64,000 nucleotides of DNA from Rapana venosa (Eukaryota; Mollusca; Gastropoda; Neogastropoda; Muricidae), in assembly GCA_028751875.1 (NCBI GenBank), contig CM054145.1, forward strand, positions 5,201,626-5,265,625. Reading direction: 5' to 3'. Under the pieces are notes generated by a model. That model searched no databases. It had not been told where the DNA came from and saw only the letters and a list, made by a program, of their open reading frames with translations. The position numbers were made by a program, and so were the translations under genes. Each line of letters begins with the position of its first letter. Within the stretch, counting starts at the first letter, position 1. Below are positions 1-12,704 of the stretch, piece after piece.

Positions 1-110
1 CTCTCTCTCTCATGCCGAAGTCGGATGCGCTGGGCCTGACTTGTCAGGCGCTTAACAGCAGCGCGACGCATTTTCGCTCATATGACACACAAAATGGGTT
101 GCTGTCTAAG
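1..110. repeat. Repeat X fragment, reverse orientation
   Basis: GGATGCGCTGGGCCTGACTT and TTTCGCTCATATGACA are the reverse complement of part of 11455-11525. Continues off the left edge. Confidence 0.5.
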
Positions 111-254
111 TGTTTGAGAAAGAAGAAAAAGAGGATGTAAAGATACAGAGATATATATATGTTATATACGTGCACAGATATGTATAATGCGCATATCCAC
201 AGATATACATAGTGTTCACAGTTATGATGATGTACACATACACAGATATACATG

Positions 255-293
<39 letters not shown>

Positions 294-394
294 TCTATAC
301 ATGATGTACATATACACATGATGTACATATCCACACATATACATATAATACAGACATGCACAGATATACATATATACATGTCTAGATAGACCTC

Positions 395-560
395 CTCACC
401 TCAACTATCTCGAAATCTACGTTGGTGCATCACTGAAGACTTTGCAACCAGCTTCCTCCATGTTCTCAGCTTTCTGTAGCAAGTCGCTCCACAAAGGCCA
501 GTCCACTCTCTGCTGTTGTCTTCTCGCCGCTTTCTCTGTTTAAATACACAATGTACAGAT
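395..560 (-). mobile_element. LINE fragment (C-terminal end)
   Basis: The minus-strand translation resembles the REWTGL...EWRKLVAKSSV end of the FADD-type non-LTR elements in this window. The 5' part is missing. Confidence 0.5.
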
Positions 561-958
561 ACCGAGATATAAATGATGTACAGACACAGAGATATGCATG
601 TTTATACGTCTTTTATTTATGCCCCCAAAGGAAGTGACAGGATAATCACATTTTGCAATCTTGATTGTACAGACACACGCAAAATAATACATGATAATTA
701 TACAGATGGACAGAGATGTGTGAGTGTGTGTTCGATTTTATTTTACGTCTTTTCACAAGTTGTGTTATTAGACGGATGGGGGGGGGGGGGGGGAGGGGGG
801 GGGGGGGGGGGGGGAAGGGGGGCTATGGAGTTGGATCAGCGTGTGTGTGTGTTTTCTTTAATGTCCATTCACTAATATATGTACATACATACATACATAC
901 ATACATATGTGTGTGGGGCGGGGAAGAGGGGTATGTGGGTATGTGTTTGCGTGTGTGT

Positions 959-1228
959 GTTGCTGCTGCTGTAGTTGCTGCTGCAGTTTCTGCTGCTGTA
1001 GTTGCTGCTGTAGTTGTTGCTGCTGCTGTAGTTGCTGCTGTAGTTGCTGTTGTAGTTGCTGCTGCTGTAGTTGTTGCTGCTGCTGTAGTTGCTGCTGCAG
1101 TTTCTGCTGCTGTAGTTGCTGCTGTAGTTGTTGCTGCTGCTGTAGTTGCTGCTGTAGTTGCTGTTGTAGTTGCTGCTGCTGCTGTAGTTGCTGCTGTAGT
1201 TGTTGTTGCTGCTGTAGTTGCTGCACCT
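959..1228. repeat. TGC/TAG trinucleotide minisatellite
   Basis: Repeats of TGCTGCTGTAGT with a longer unit repeated. It gives a Gln/Leu-only frame on the minus strand, which is a by-product of the repeat. Confidence 0.9.
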
Positions 1229-1314
1229 TCTCCTGCTGATCACTCTGGGCGTCAGTCACTCAAGTCATAATTATGTTCTCTGACTCGCTCATCCTGCCTC
1301 GTGGTTACAGTGAT

Positions 1315-1632
1315 GCATTCGTGATCTGCTGAACCGGGCTCGAATCTCGTTCAAGAGGATTTTTCCTTTGGAGTTAGCATCAGTGCCGACTCCACTCTCC
1401 CCAAAAGTCCTTCGGATGAGACTATAAACGAGGTCCCGTGTGAGGATGCATGCAAAACATCTTGTACACACGTTAAAACCCGTTCCGCTTTTCAGAAGAG
1501 TAGGCCGTTGGGTTCCATTGGGAACGGATGACAAAATTGACAAAACTGCATACTCACGGGGACTGGATGCAAAAAAGCACACGAGTGCTTATTCCATTAT
1601 CCTCGAAATAAAAGAACAAATAAACAGATGAG
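1315..1632 (+). mobile_element. SINE-3 (tRNA-type), copy a
   Basis: Part of a B-box (GGGCTCGAATCTCGTTCAAG), then CTTCGGATGAGACTATAAAC, AACATCTTGTACACACGTTA, CGGGGACTGGATGCAAAAAA and the end CTTATTCCATTATCCTCGAA. The 5' head is short here. Confidence 0.75.
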
Positions 1633-1639
1633 AATCACT

Positions 1640-2060
1640 GTGGGACTGTATGCAGATTGCACACTGAAGAAGATGTTTGCATGTGCATGTCGACTCTCTT
1701 CAAAGTACCTTGCCACACAAGCACAGGCAGCCATCCTCCAGCTTCAGAGGATTCTTATCCTCCTTTTAAAAGGAAAGTACAACTCGTTACGCTGAGAGAT
1801 TATCACGGGCTGAAGACAAGTCTCCACAGTTTTACGGCAGAAGAATCAATCCCGAAGTCGGATGCGGCTACCTTTCATGCTGGGGGGAAAAAGAACCGGT
1901 CCCATAAGCTAAATCGCATCATTGGTGAACCTCGGAGCTCTAGCGGAGGAAAGGAACAAAAATCGCAAGAACTGTTTCATGTTGGACTCAGTATCTAGAG
2001 AGATGCAAGACAAAACTGTAGGGTGGGACCAAACACATATATTAAAACGGGGTAATTAGA
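1640..2060. other. No gene seen
   Basis: Mixed sequence. 1850-1970 resembles 44340-44460 in reverse (repeat). Rest unassigned. Confidence 0.5.
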
Positions 2061-2061
2061 C

Positions 2062-2640
2062 GTCAGATTTCAAGATTTAAGATTTCATTCCTTTCACCCC
2101 TTTTGGGGTATGGAGGATTACAAACGAATTTAACAGGAGAACAAACCTAACAGCATGCTATACACCCCTAAAATAATGTCAATACTAACAGGAACCGAAA
2201 AGCAAGAGTTCATCGCAAAATGATAAGCGAACAGTATTAAAGACTTAAGACTATTTTTAAAGTATACATATTTCTTTAAAAGATACAATCTACACTTGTG
2301 AAAGACAAGTCAAACTTCAAGAAATACCTGCAAATCTTGAGAGAGGCAAGAGAACTTTTCGAGATTTACATTTCATTAGCCTACAAAACCTTAACTGGAC
2401 TGAAGAAAATGTTGGGGAATAAAATCTTGTCACAAATGTTTGAAGTGGGGACATTCCATGACCAAATAAAATTCATCCCCTAAAATAGACATACTGCATT
2501 TTGAACATATTCTTTCTTCCCGTGGTATGTTCTGGAAATGTCCAACCTTAATAGGAAGATTGTGACAACTACAACGAAATTTCGTAAGACATCTGGTGGA
2601 CAAAATCGATACCAAAATCGATCTTATAGCTTTTTATAAT
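2062..2640 (-). mobile_element. LINE 3' fragment with Cys/His knuckle (CR1/I-like)
   Basis: Minus-strand 2615-2430 reads KFRCSCHNLPIKVGHFQNIP, then ICSKC and MECPHF. This is the C-terminal zinc-knuckle region also seen at 18100-18250. It decays into frameshifts and ends at 2062 in a short GAAATCTTAAATCTT-type terminal repeat. Confidence 0.6.
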
Positions 2641-2877
2641 AACGGCATCTACTATTATTCCACAGCTCAATTCTCCATCCATTAACAAAATTTTCTAGTA
2701 AGAAGGCTTTGATATGTTAACTTGTAGAATTCATACTTGAACAAAACTGCCTCACCCACAAATTCGCTTTGGTACTAAAGTGTTTTATATCTTATTTAGC
2801 CACGATAAATGAATCGGAAGATTTATCATGTAAATCTTTCATCATCTGATAGATATACAGGTGTGTACTACCCATTG

Positions 2878-3167
2878 GGGACGGGATAGCTCAGTGGTCG
2901 GACCACTCGCTTTCCCCCATATAAGGTTAAGTAGCATCGAGCGTGGTTACCAAGTGGATGGGTGACTGACTGTGCGCCTTGGCTTCAGTACAGTCCTCCA
3001 GTTCACCCAGCTGTAAATGGGTACCTGCCTCTTTAGGGTCAGGGAAGGTAAAGCAGCGAAGGAGAGGAGATGGGCGCCGCCCTCAATATGCTGGCCCCTA
3101 CAGAAGTGAGGTCTCTGATACCTCGCTCCCCTACGACCTTATAGGTTATGGGACTCCCTTTACCATC
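2878..3167 (+). mobile_element. SINE-1 (tRNA/5S composite), copy a
   Basis: Starts GGGACGGGATAGCTCAGTGG (tRNA A-box-like), then GGTTAAGTAGCATCGAG and AAGTGGATGGGTGAC (5S rRNA-like). A body with ATGGGTACCTGCC, TGGGCGCCGCCC and CCTCGCTCCCCTACGACC follows, with a CTTTACC tail. It ends about 20 bp before the gene A Ig1 acceptor. Confidence 0.85.
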
Positions 3168-3185
3168 CCTTCCTCTCTGTGACAG

Positions 3186-3407
3186 TGGCGGGATCTTCAG
3201 AGGTGGTTCTGGCCACTCAGGTCAACGGTCACTTTTTCACCGACAGCAGCAGTGGCCCCCACATTCAGGCCACGGGTCAGGGGGTGGGGCTACGTCTGCC
3301 CAGTGCCCAGGTGACCGACAGTGGGCTCTACTCTGTTCACGTCAACATGGAGAACAACAACACCGCCATTCAGTCGCACGAGCAGAGCGTGCATGTGGTT
3401 GTGACAG
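3186..3407 (+). CDS. Gene A exon: Ig-like domain 1, C-terminal half
   Basis: A 222-bp exon between TCTCTGTGACAG and GTAAGG. It encodes the C' to G strands of a V-set-like Ig domain, including LRLPSAQVTDSGLYSVHV. The D-S-G-x-Y core is present, but the usual F-strand cysteine is replaced by serine (Y-S-V). It ends in phase 1 and joins in frame to 7331. The gene B copy (39505-39726) differs at only a few bases, including T versus A in the HFFTDSS segment. A SINE ends about 20 bp upstream of the acceptor. Confidence 0.85.
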
Positions 3408-6400
3408 GTAAGGGGGGAGGTTGGTGCGACGACCCTAGGGTCAGTTTGGGGGTGGAGAGGGGGGATGCAGTGGGGAAAGGAGGGAGGGAATGTGTGTGAC
3501 GCAGTAGATTGAGTCTTTAATTAGATGTGTGTTCCCTTGTCCCTCAAGTTGAGGTTAAGCAGTATTGAGTGTGGTTACCAAGTGGTTACCACGGCGCTTC
3601 AAATCCAGCATCAACAGAGCCAGAACAAGAACCTACCCTGGAGCTGACATAGGCAGCGACCACGACCTTGTGCTGCTGGTATTCAAAATGAAGCTGAAGA
3701 AAAATAAACAGCCTGCAAACCCACGTATCAAATTTGACGTGGACAAACTGAAAGATCCAGATGTCGAGGAGATTTTCCAAGCTAAACTTGGCGGACGTTT
3801 TGCGGCAATAACCCTCCTGGACAATGACGTCAATGACCTCACCAACAACTTTAATGATGCAGTCCGAGAAACAGCAGAGGAGGTACTCGGTCATCAGAGG
3901 AATAAACACCAGCCATGGACTACCAATGACATCTTGGACCTCTGCGATACAAGAAGAGCACTGAAACCAACCAGGTCTTCCAACCCTAAAGAATACCGAG
4001 AGGCAACAATCTTGTGAAGAAGTCAATGTTAAAGGCCAGAGAGAAGTGGATCAGTGATCAATGTGATGAGATCGAAAAAAGCATGAAAGTGGGCAACAGT
4101 AAAAAGGCATACGACACACTGAAGAAACTCACAAAACCACTTCAAACCAAATCATCAGTTATTGAAGACAGCTCCGGAAACCTCCTCACAGAAAGCTCAG
4201 CTGCATTGAACAGGTGGTCTGAGAATTGTCAAGAACTATACAACTACCCAATCCAACCTGACAAGAGCATAATAGAAGAGGAAGCAGCAACATCAAGAGT
4301 ACCCTCGCCATTACCTATACTGAGGGAAGAAGTGGAAGAAGCCATCCGCAGTTTACCAGTAGGAAAATTCCCAGGAGCAGACAACATACCAGCAGAGCTG
4401 CTCAAGCATGGTGGCGAAACAGTTATCACACATGTTACAGCTATCTGTCAGAAGATTTGGGAGACAAAACAGTGGCCAACAGAATGGACACAATCACTCA
4501 TCATACCTCTGCCCAAAAAGGGGAATTTATGCCAATGCCAAAACTATAGAACAATCAGCCTCATCAGCCACGCCAGCAAGATCATGCTCAAAGTTATTTT
4601 GAATCGACTCAAGAAGGAGGCAGAAGAACACCTTGCAGAGGAACAAGCTGGGTTCAGGGCAGGCAGGAGCACAATCGAACAGATTTTTAACTGCCACATC
4701 CTGATGGAAAAACATCTTCAACATCAGAGAGACCTGTTCCACAACTTCATCGACTTCAAGAAGGCTTTCGACAGAGTATGGCACGAAGGCCTGTGGCAGG
4801 TCCTCAGAATGTTTGGCATTGAAGAAGGACTAGTGCAAACCATTCAAGCACTATACAACACCGCAAGCTGTGCAGTCCTTCTGAACAATCAGGTCGGAGA
4901 CTACTTCAAAACCACAGTTGGGGTCCGACAAGGATGCCTGTTATCTCCAGTCCTGTTTAATCTGTTCTTGGAAAACATTATGAGAGAGACCCTCCATGAC
5001 TTCCACTCTACCATCTCCATTGGCGGCAGACCCCTCAACAACTTGCGGTTTGCCGATGACATTGACCTCATGGGCGGAAGTAACACAGAGCTGCAAGATC
5101 TTACGACCAGACTTGAGAAAAGAGCTGGAGCATATGGAATGGAGGTGAGCTCGGAGAAAAGTAAAGTACTTGTGAACAGCACGAGCAACGCCACTGCTAA
5201 AATGTACATGAACGGCCAGCAACTGGAGGAGGTAGACGCTTTTAAATACCTTGGCGCTACTCTCACAAAGGACGGGCGATCGACGACAGAAATCAAAGTC
5301 AGGCTAGCCATGGCAACATCTTCCATAACAAAACTCACCACCATATGGAAAAGTAAAGAGATCAGTTTCCCAATCAAACTAAAGCTCTACAAAGCCCTAA
5401 CTTAGACTATCCTGCTGTACGGAAGTGAAACCTGGACATTGACTGCTGAAACAGCAAAGCGAATCCAGTCATTTGAAGCAAAATGCCATAGAAAACTGCT
5501 GGGCATATCCTAGAGAGAACGAAAGACCAATGAATTTGTCAAGAGCCAAATAACACGGCTGGCAGGTCCACAGGAACCCCTTCTCACCATCGTCAAGAAG
5601 AAAAAGCTGACATGGTTCGGCCACGTCACCCGCCACAACACTCTGCCAAAAACAGTACTGCAGGGAACACTCGAAGGTGGCAGAAAGAGGGGAAGACAGA
5701 ACAAGTCATGGATGGACAACATCAGAGAATGGACCAGGATGAATGACTCGGCACTACTACGCAGAGCCGAGGACCGAGATGGATAGCGGAGGCTTACCAC
5801 GGCATCGTCTTTTGTGTCTCCTCCACGACCGCCAAGGTCACGGGACTGATGATGATGATGATGACCAAGTGGATGGGTGACTGTTTGTGTGCCTTGGCTT
5901 CAGTACAGTTCCCCAGTTCACCCAGCTGTAAATGGGTACCTGCCTCTTTAGGGTCAGGGAAAGTAAAGCAGTGAGGGAGAAGAGATGGGCGCCACCCTCA
6001 ATATGCTGGCCCCTGGAGAAGCTGAGGTCTCTGACACCTCGCTCTCCAATGATCGCATAGGTTATGGAACACCTTGACCTTTCTGTTCATTGAACAGTGG
6101 GGCATGCATACATTGGCAGCGGAAAGACCAGTTGTCAACACAATAAAAGATAGCTTTTCTAACAAATGCTCTCTGTACAATTAAAAAACATTCTTTTTAT
6201 TTTGCTCCTTTTATATTTACCAAAGATCGAGAACAAAAAAACAAAAAACAGCAATCGGCCCTAGGATTTGACAGAAAAGGACTAGCACACAAGCTCAAGA
6301 CAAACATTGGCCAACAAACAACGTTATTCCAACTGAGGTAGAAATAAAACAAAATAATAAATCAACGATAAAAAGCGAACAAGACAAAAACTGGTAAATA

Positions 6401-6487
6401 TACTGTGTTGGGTGTTGAATACTTTTAAATAATAATGAAAAAAGTTTAACACACGAAATAAGACAAATATTGGTAAAAGAAAGAATG

Positions 6488-6520
<33 letters not shown>

Positions 6521-6810
6521 GCGCGTGTGTGCGTGTGTGTGTGTGTAATTCTTGTATAAAAAAAAAGTTTAAACACGAAAAAAGGACACCAGATGAACAT
6601 CGCATGGTCATTATTGTCATTCCAATTGAATATGACCATCTGCATGGAGATGACAATCAAACATTTGCAAGTCAACAGATAATAGAGGATCGGTGGTCTA
6701 GAGGTAACGCGCCTGCCTAGAAAGCGAAAAGTTCTGGTCGGAAGTGTGCGGTGGTTTGATCCCCGTTTGAGCCATATACTTTTCCCCCATGAGTGGTGGT
6801 TTGGGTGCTA

Positions 6811-6841
<31 letters not shown>

Positions 6842-9800
6842 CTGAGTTACACAAAATTATTTAGCGCACGTAAAAGAACCTACGGCAACAAGAGAAAGTT
6901 GTCCCTGGCAAAATTCTGTAGAAAAAAATCCCACTCTGTAGGGAAACAAAATACAGTTGCAGACAGAGAGGAGAGGGAAAGTAGTGGGTGGCGCTGCTCT
7001 TGTGGCGACGCGCTCTCGAGCATCCCGAATTTCACGCGGAGAAATCTGCCGTGACTTAAAGTGGTATAAAGTAAAACCAAATCAAATAAATTTTTTAAAA
7101 TAGAATAAAATATATTGTCACTCCAGTTGAATATGGCCCTCTGCATTGATGCGACAAGACTACTTCCATTTTATTTTTATTTCTTTCATTCTTTCATGTC
7201 GAGGATAATGGAATGAGCACTCATGTGCTTTTTTCATCCACTCCCCGTGTGTATGCAGTTTTGGAAATTTTGTCGTCCGTTCCCATAAAGCCCCGTGTCT
7301 GCTGGTTTTCTTTTTTCGTTTTTGCTGCAGCGGATCCCATCGCTGAGAACAACAGTCTCCAAGCCCATGTCCAAGGTGCCCAGTTCATCAACTCCACCCA
7401 GCAGTTCCAGCTGGTGCTCACCTGTGGCACCATCAAGCCACTGTGGGCCCCGCAAACACAGATCGTCTGGACTGTGAGTATCCCCTGCCCCTCTCTCTCT
7501 CTCTCTTTCTGACAGGAGTATGGACAGGAGAAGTTCGATCCTGTTTGGTTGGGCGTTTCCTAGCTGAATAACTTTATGGGTCACTCAGAAGGGGAAAGGA
7601 TAGCTCAGTGGTCAGAGCACTCCCTTTTCCCAAGCCAATGTTAAGCAGCATTGAGCGTGGTTACCTCTTGAATGGGTGACCGTTTGCGCGCTTTGGCTTC
7701 AGTAGAGTTCCCCCAGTTCACCCAGCTGTAAATGGGTACCTGTCCTCTTTAGGGTCAGGGAAGGTGAAGCAGCGAGGGAGAGGAGATGGGCGCAGCGTCC
7801 TCAATATGCTGGCCCCTGGAGAAGCTGAGGTCTCTGATGCCTCGCTCCCATACGACTATACAGGTTATGGGACGCCTTTACCTTTAAGTAGAATGTTCAC
7901 CCTGTCTCACTCACACCACTGTGAAAGCGTAAGTAGGCTGCTAGATACTGGATGTTAGAAGTTTGAAGGGGTATGGCTGTTTTTGCAGTATTTCGCCCTG
8001 TCATCAGCAGTGGCACTGTAACTCTCTCTCCGTCCAAACATTCCCGACTGGGAACGTTCGTCACATAGTAGGAACGTTCCCGATCAGGAATCCCCCAGGT
8101 TTGGACAATGTTCATTTCAGGAACTAGCACCATCATGACGTTATAAGCTAATAATAGCATTGCTGGACTATTTCTCTGTCGAAAACAACCCATCAGAACA
8201 TATCTTAATGTTTTGTGGCTGTTTGTTAGGCCGGGTTGTGACCTGACCCTTTGCATCTCATGACTGTCAGTGTCAAACCGGGTCCCACGCTTCAACTTAG
8301 CAACACCAAAGCGTGATAAAAGACAACGAAAACAACGTTATCAAACTGCTTCAGACTGAAGGTTGAAACATTGATGAAGGGAGTGATGATGATGATTGAA
8401 GTTTCTGATGAGGGGGTGGGGGGGGTGTTGAATTAACGGAATCCCACTGGCTGCATGTCAGTGAAGGAGAGGGGAGGAGGTGGGTGAAGCAGACAATGCA
8501 TCAAGTGAAACAGAGCCGTTTGACGCAACAGCTATGAATGGGGACGGGTTTTTACAGTGCATGCTTCCTGATTGGCATTGCCCTATGAGTCATTTTCCTT
8601 GTTCCAGCCTGTTCTGGATCTCCTGGCCTCCAGGTGCCACAAGAACGCCCCACTCCTCCTTCCCCCTTTTGCTTTCTGATATTCCAGGCTTGTATGTGCA
8701 TAACACCGCATCCTAGTGTCTATCATCTTCGCCGAAGATGAATTCCAATCATTGTCTGTATTATTCTGAGCACTGGCAGACTTGTTTCACCTCCTTGTGG
8801 TTCCTGGGATACAGTCTAAAGTTGCGAGTGCACGTTTTTTTTTAAACTTAAATTTGGAACACTTTTGACGCACCGCTACTAGCTAAACTAATAAAGAAAG
8901 AAATTTAATACTTTGACATTAACTTACTCATTGTATTACTGATAAATTCCTAAAATTTTATCTCCTTACATGCAATGGCTTTTTTGTGAGTTTTTCCCCC
9001 AACACTTACAAATAGCTAGGATGTGGTGAATAGCAGGGGAGAGAACTGTCAGAGCTGATTGAGTTAAACTACAAGCCCCAATGGTCCATTAGACTAGGGA
9101 TAGTTCAGTTGCTGTGAGAGGAGAACGCACATAGAAGATTGAGCATAATATTTCGTCATCTCTTACACATGCTGTCACCTAACATACTAGTACATTTTTT
9201 GGTCATTTAGACCAGAAACAGAAAGGAAGGAAGAGGGAGTAAGGGAGACAGAGAAATCGAGGAAGTAGAGTAACGAACAAACACCGCCCTGACAGATTGG
9301 ACAGAGCCAAACGAAGACTAACAAACACCAAACGAAGGAAGACAGACACGCAGACAAACTGACCTAGACAGACAAACAGCTAGCTTAGCCAGCCACACAG
9401 ACAGACACACAGAAACTACTACACGTCTAGACTTCACGGGAGAGTGTGTCTCCTCCTCCTCTTTGCTGTGCAGACGCCCTCCAAGCAGACGCTGGCCAGC
9501 ACACAGCAGGACAGCAGTGGTCACTTCTCCCTGGCCCTGCCCAACCCCGTCCTCAGCGGCACCTACACCTGCAAGGTCAGCCACTCCTGCCCCGCCTCCC
9601 GCTGCCTGCCCAGTGACTCGCCCCTGAGGTCAGGGGTCAGCGTGGAGGTGGAGGGGGTGGGGGCCCGGCTGCTGCTGATGGAGGAGGAGTTGCGGGCCCT
9701 GGGCGGGCGGCTGCGGCAGGCTGGAAGCCACAACGCCCAGCTGACGGCTCTGGTGCAGCAGGTGGGGCCAACAACTCCCTGCTGGCCTCCCTGCTGCACA

Positions 9801-11847
9801 CCCTCAAGGAAGACAACGCCAGGCTGCAGCAGACCATGCTGACCCTAGGCAGCGGTACGTTGTGTTCGGGGGGGCACTTCTTTCTGGACATGTCTTGATT
9901 TTGAGCTAGTTGGTTGGCTTTTTTGGGGGGGTAGGTCGGGTGGCTACTTTTTTAACGTCAGCATCTTGGGAAAGCGAATATCAGGCTGGTGAGTCTTAGA
10001 AGTAGTACGTTGTGGCATTCTTTTTACATTTTTGTTCTTGTTGTTGTTGTCGATGATTTGTTGGTTGATATTGTCCTCTTAAACTCAACATCATGCTATA
10101 AACTATAAAAAAAATGATTTGAGTTGGATTGGAACTCGGCATCATAGGGATTCTTCTTCTTTGTGGAGTGGTGGTTGGTATTTTCTTAAACTCAGCATCA
10201 AGCTCTAAACAAAAAAGATTGGGCTGGATTGGAACTCAGCATCATAGGGATTCTTCTTCTTTGTCGAATGCTCAGACAACAACTCTAGAGGCCCTGACAA
10301 ATGCCGTGGTACGCTGGAGGCCCTCCAGGGGTCGGTCCGAAGAGGTTGTCCCTCATCGGCAGGTCTGTAGTCCTGATATCGGCAACTCAGGTTTTGGTGT
10401 GTTGGACAGACAGGTCTGGAGAAAGTGTTCCTCTGTCATGGGAGAAGTGCTGAGAAGCACGCCTCAGAATCACCAAGTGGAACTTGGTGAACAGGTGATG
10501 TCTGGGTCTGCAGGGTCCAGTCCTCAAGTCTCACAATTGTGACTTGGTCTTCTCTGGGGAGGAGGTAGTAGTCATCCATACTGTTGAAATCAGGGTGCTG
10601 CTGAAGCTATGTGTTGCTTTTCCCTCACTACTGTCCTCGCTTCTTCATACCTTATTTTCTGCTCCTCTCGAGCGTGGTTACCAGTTGGATGGGTGACCGT
10701 TTGCGCGCCTTGGCTTCAGTACAGTTCCGCCAGTTCACCCAGCTGTAAATGGGTACCTGCCCTCTTTAGGGTCAGGGAAGGTAAAGCAGCGAGGGAGAGG
10801 AGATGGGCGCCGCCCTCAATATGCTGGCCCTAGAGAAGTGAGGCCTCTGACGCCTCGCTCCCCTACGACCTTATAGGTTATGAGACTCCTTTACCTTTAC
10901 CTTTTTACTTGAGGCATCTGACTTCCTTAAGAGAAAAATTATTCCCAAATCGTTCCACTTCAGATTGAAAACGTACTTTTCTACACATTTATAAATTTAC
11001 AATCTTTACACTGCTTACCTTCGCCGTCACATAACCCGTAGTAGTCTCTTCAACCGTTCGGGCACCACTGAAGATTTTGCAACCAGCTTCCTCCACTCCT
11101 CGTGGTTCTCAGCTTTCAGTGGAATGACGTTCCACTCAAGGCCAGTTCACTCTGTGAAGTTGTCTTCCCATCGTTTTCTCTGTCTGCCTCTTGTCTCCCT
11201 CCTTGTACTGTTCCCTGTAGGACAGCCATGATCATTGCTATACAACTTCGAGCAAATACAGCGTTGAACAAAACATTGTTAGTGTATCAGTTTAACTTTA
11301 AAATGGTGGCACAGTTGGTTTTTTGTCCTTTTTTGATCGGCATTTACTTCAGATATCTTGTTTCTTTATTTTCCTATCACTAACTTGTCAACGTTTATAA
11401 TCATATCAACATCTTTCTTCTACGTCGAACGCTCAGGCAGCAATTATTGTTGCTTGTCATATGAGCGAAACTGCGCTGAGCTGCCTTTAAGCGACTGACA
11501 AGTCAGGCCCAGCGCATCCAACTACGGCGTGTGAGATAGTTGTTATCTTTTAAATCTTTCTGGGGGGGGGGGGAAGGCAGGAGAATGGACCAAGAAGGAA
11601 GAAAATACATTAGAAGGAGGTGACAGGAAAAAAGGAACAATGCAGAAACAAAGAGAGGGACAGAAAAGAGGGAATTCCTGCCACAAAATTCCCAGAAGGT
11701 GGGGATGCTATATATACCGACAGGCCCTCGGCATCCCCACTGGGGAATCTCAGCATCCCATACTGCTTTATACTTCTTTTCGCTTTCAATTACCAACTCT
11801 TCGTCGATTTTTGTTCAGTTTGCAGTAAAGGCCAAAGTCATATGTGA

Positions 11848-11911
<64 letters not shown>

Positions 11912-12113
11912 TGTGTGTGTTCGATTCATTTACGTCTCTTCACAAATTGTGATATTAGACGGAGAAGTGGGAGAGGCTGGATCAGTGTTTGGGGGTGGAG
12001 GAGACACACATATTTTGAATACTGGTGAACGAGTAAATGAAAATGAAATGACTGACCTACCATAAAAAAACTACAATATGCAACTCTTGATTTATGCTTA
12101 AGTACAACAGGCA

Positions 12114-12167
<54 letters not shown>

Positions 12168-12673
12168 TGTGTGTGTGTGTTGTGTGTGTGCACGCGCGCT
12201 TGCGTGCGTACGTGCGTGCGTGCGTGCGTACGCGCGTATGTATATGGTGATTTTTGTTTCTTGTGGGGAAGGGGGGATATATATATATATATATGGGGTT
12301 GTTGCTTTTTTGGCGGAGTGCATTTTTGGCAGGATTGTTGCTTATTTCTTTATTATTGTCTTTTGTTTTTGTTTTGGGAAGGGGGTAGTGTCTAGGGTCA
12401 TGTGATTGTGTAAATGTTTTAAAGAAGACACTTATTGTTTTTTTTATTTTATTTATACCACTTTAAGTCACGAGACTTTTCTGCGTGAAATTCGGGCTGC
12501 TCTCCCCGGGGAGAGCGCGTCGCCACAAGAGCAGCGCCAACCTGGTTTTTTTTGTCTGCAACTGTATTTGTTACCCTATCAGAGTGGCTTTTTTCTACAG
12601 AATTTTGCCAGGGACAACTCTCTTGTTGCCGAGGGTTCTTTTTCGTGCGCTGAATAATTATGTGTAACACACG

Positions 12674-12704
<31 letters not shown>

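Noticed and set aside
858..1259. Minus-strand 133-residue Gln/Leu ORF
   Set aside because: It is only the translation of a TGC/TAG repeat; no start context or non-repeat domain.
2938..2975. 5S rRNA gene
   Set aside because: Only the internal promoter part matches and it recurs inside a SINE body; no full 5S unit.
8045..8090. GGAACGTTCC inverted repeats as an operator
   Set aside because: Short palindromes in an intron without any supporting context.
10129..10542. 137-residue ORF in a gene A intron
   Set aside because: Starts in a tandem duplication; hydrophobic start is tempting as a signal peptide, but no domain, and its position after the coiled-coil exon makes no sense for gene A.
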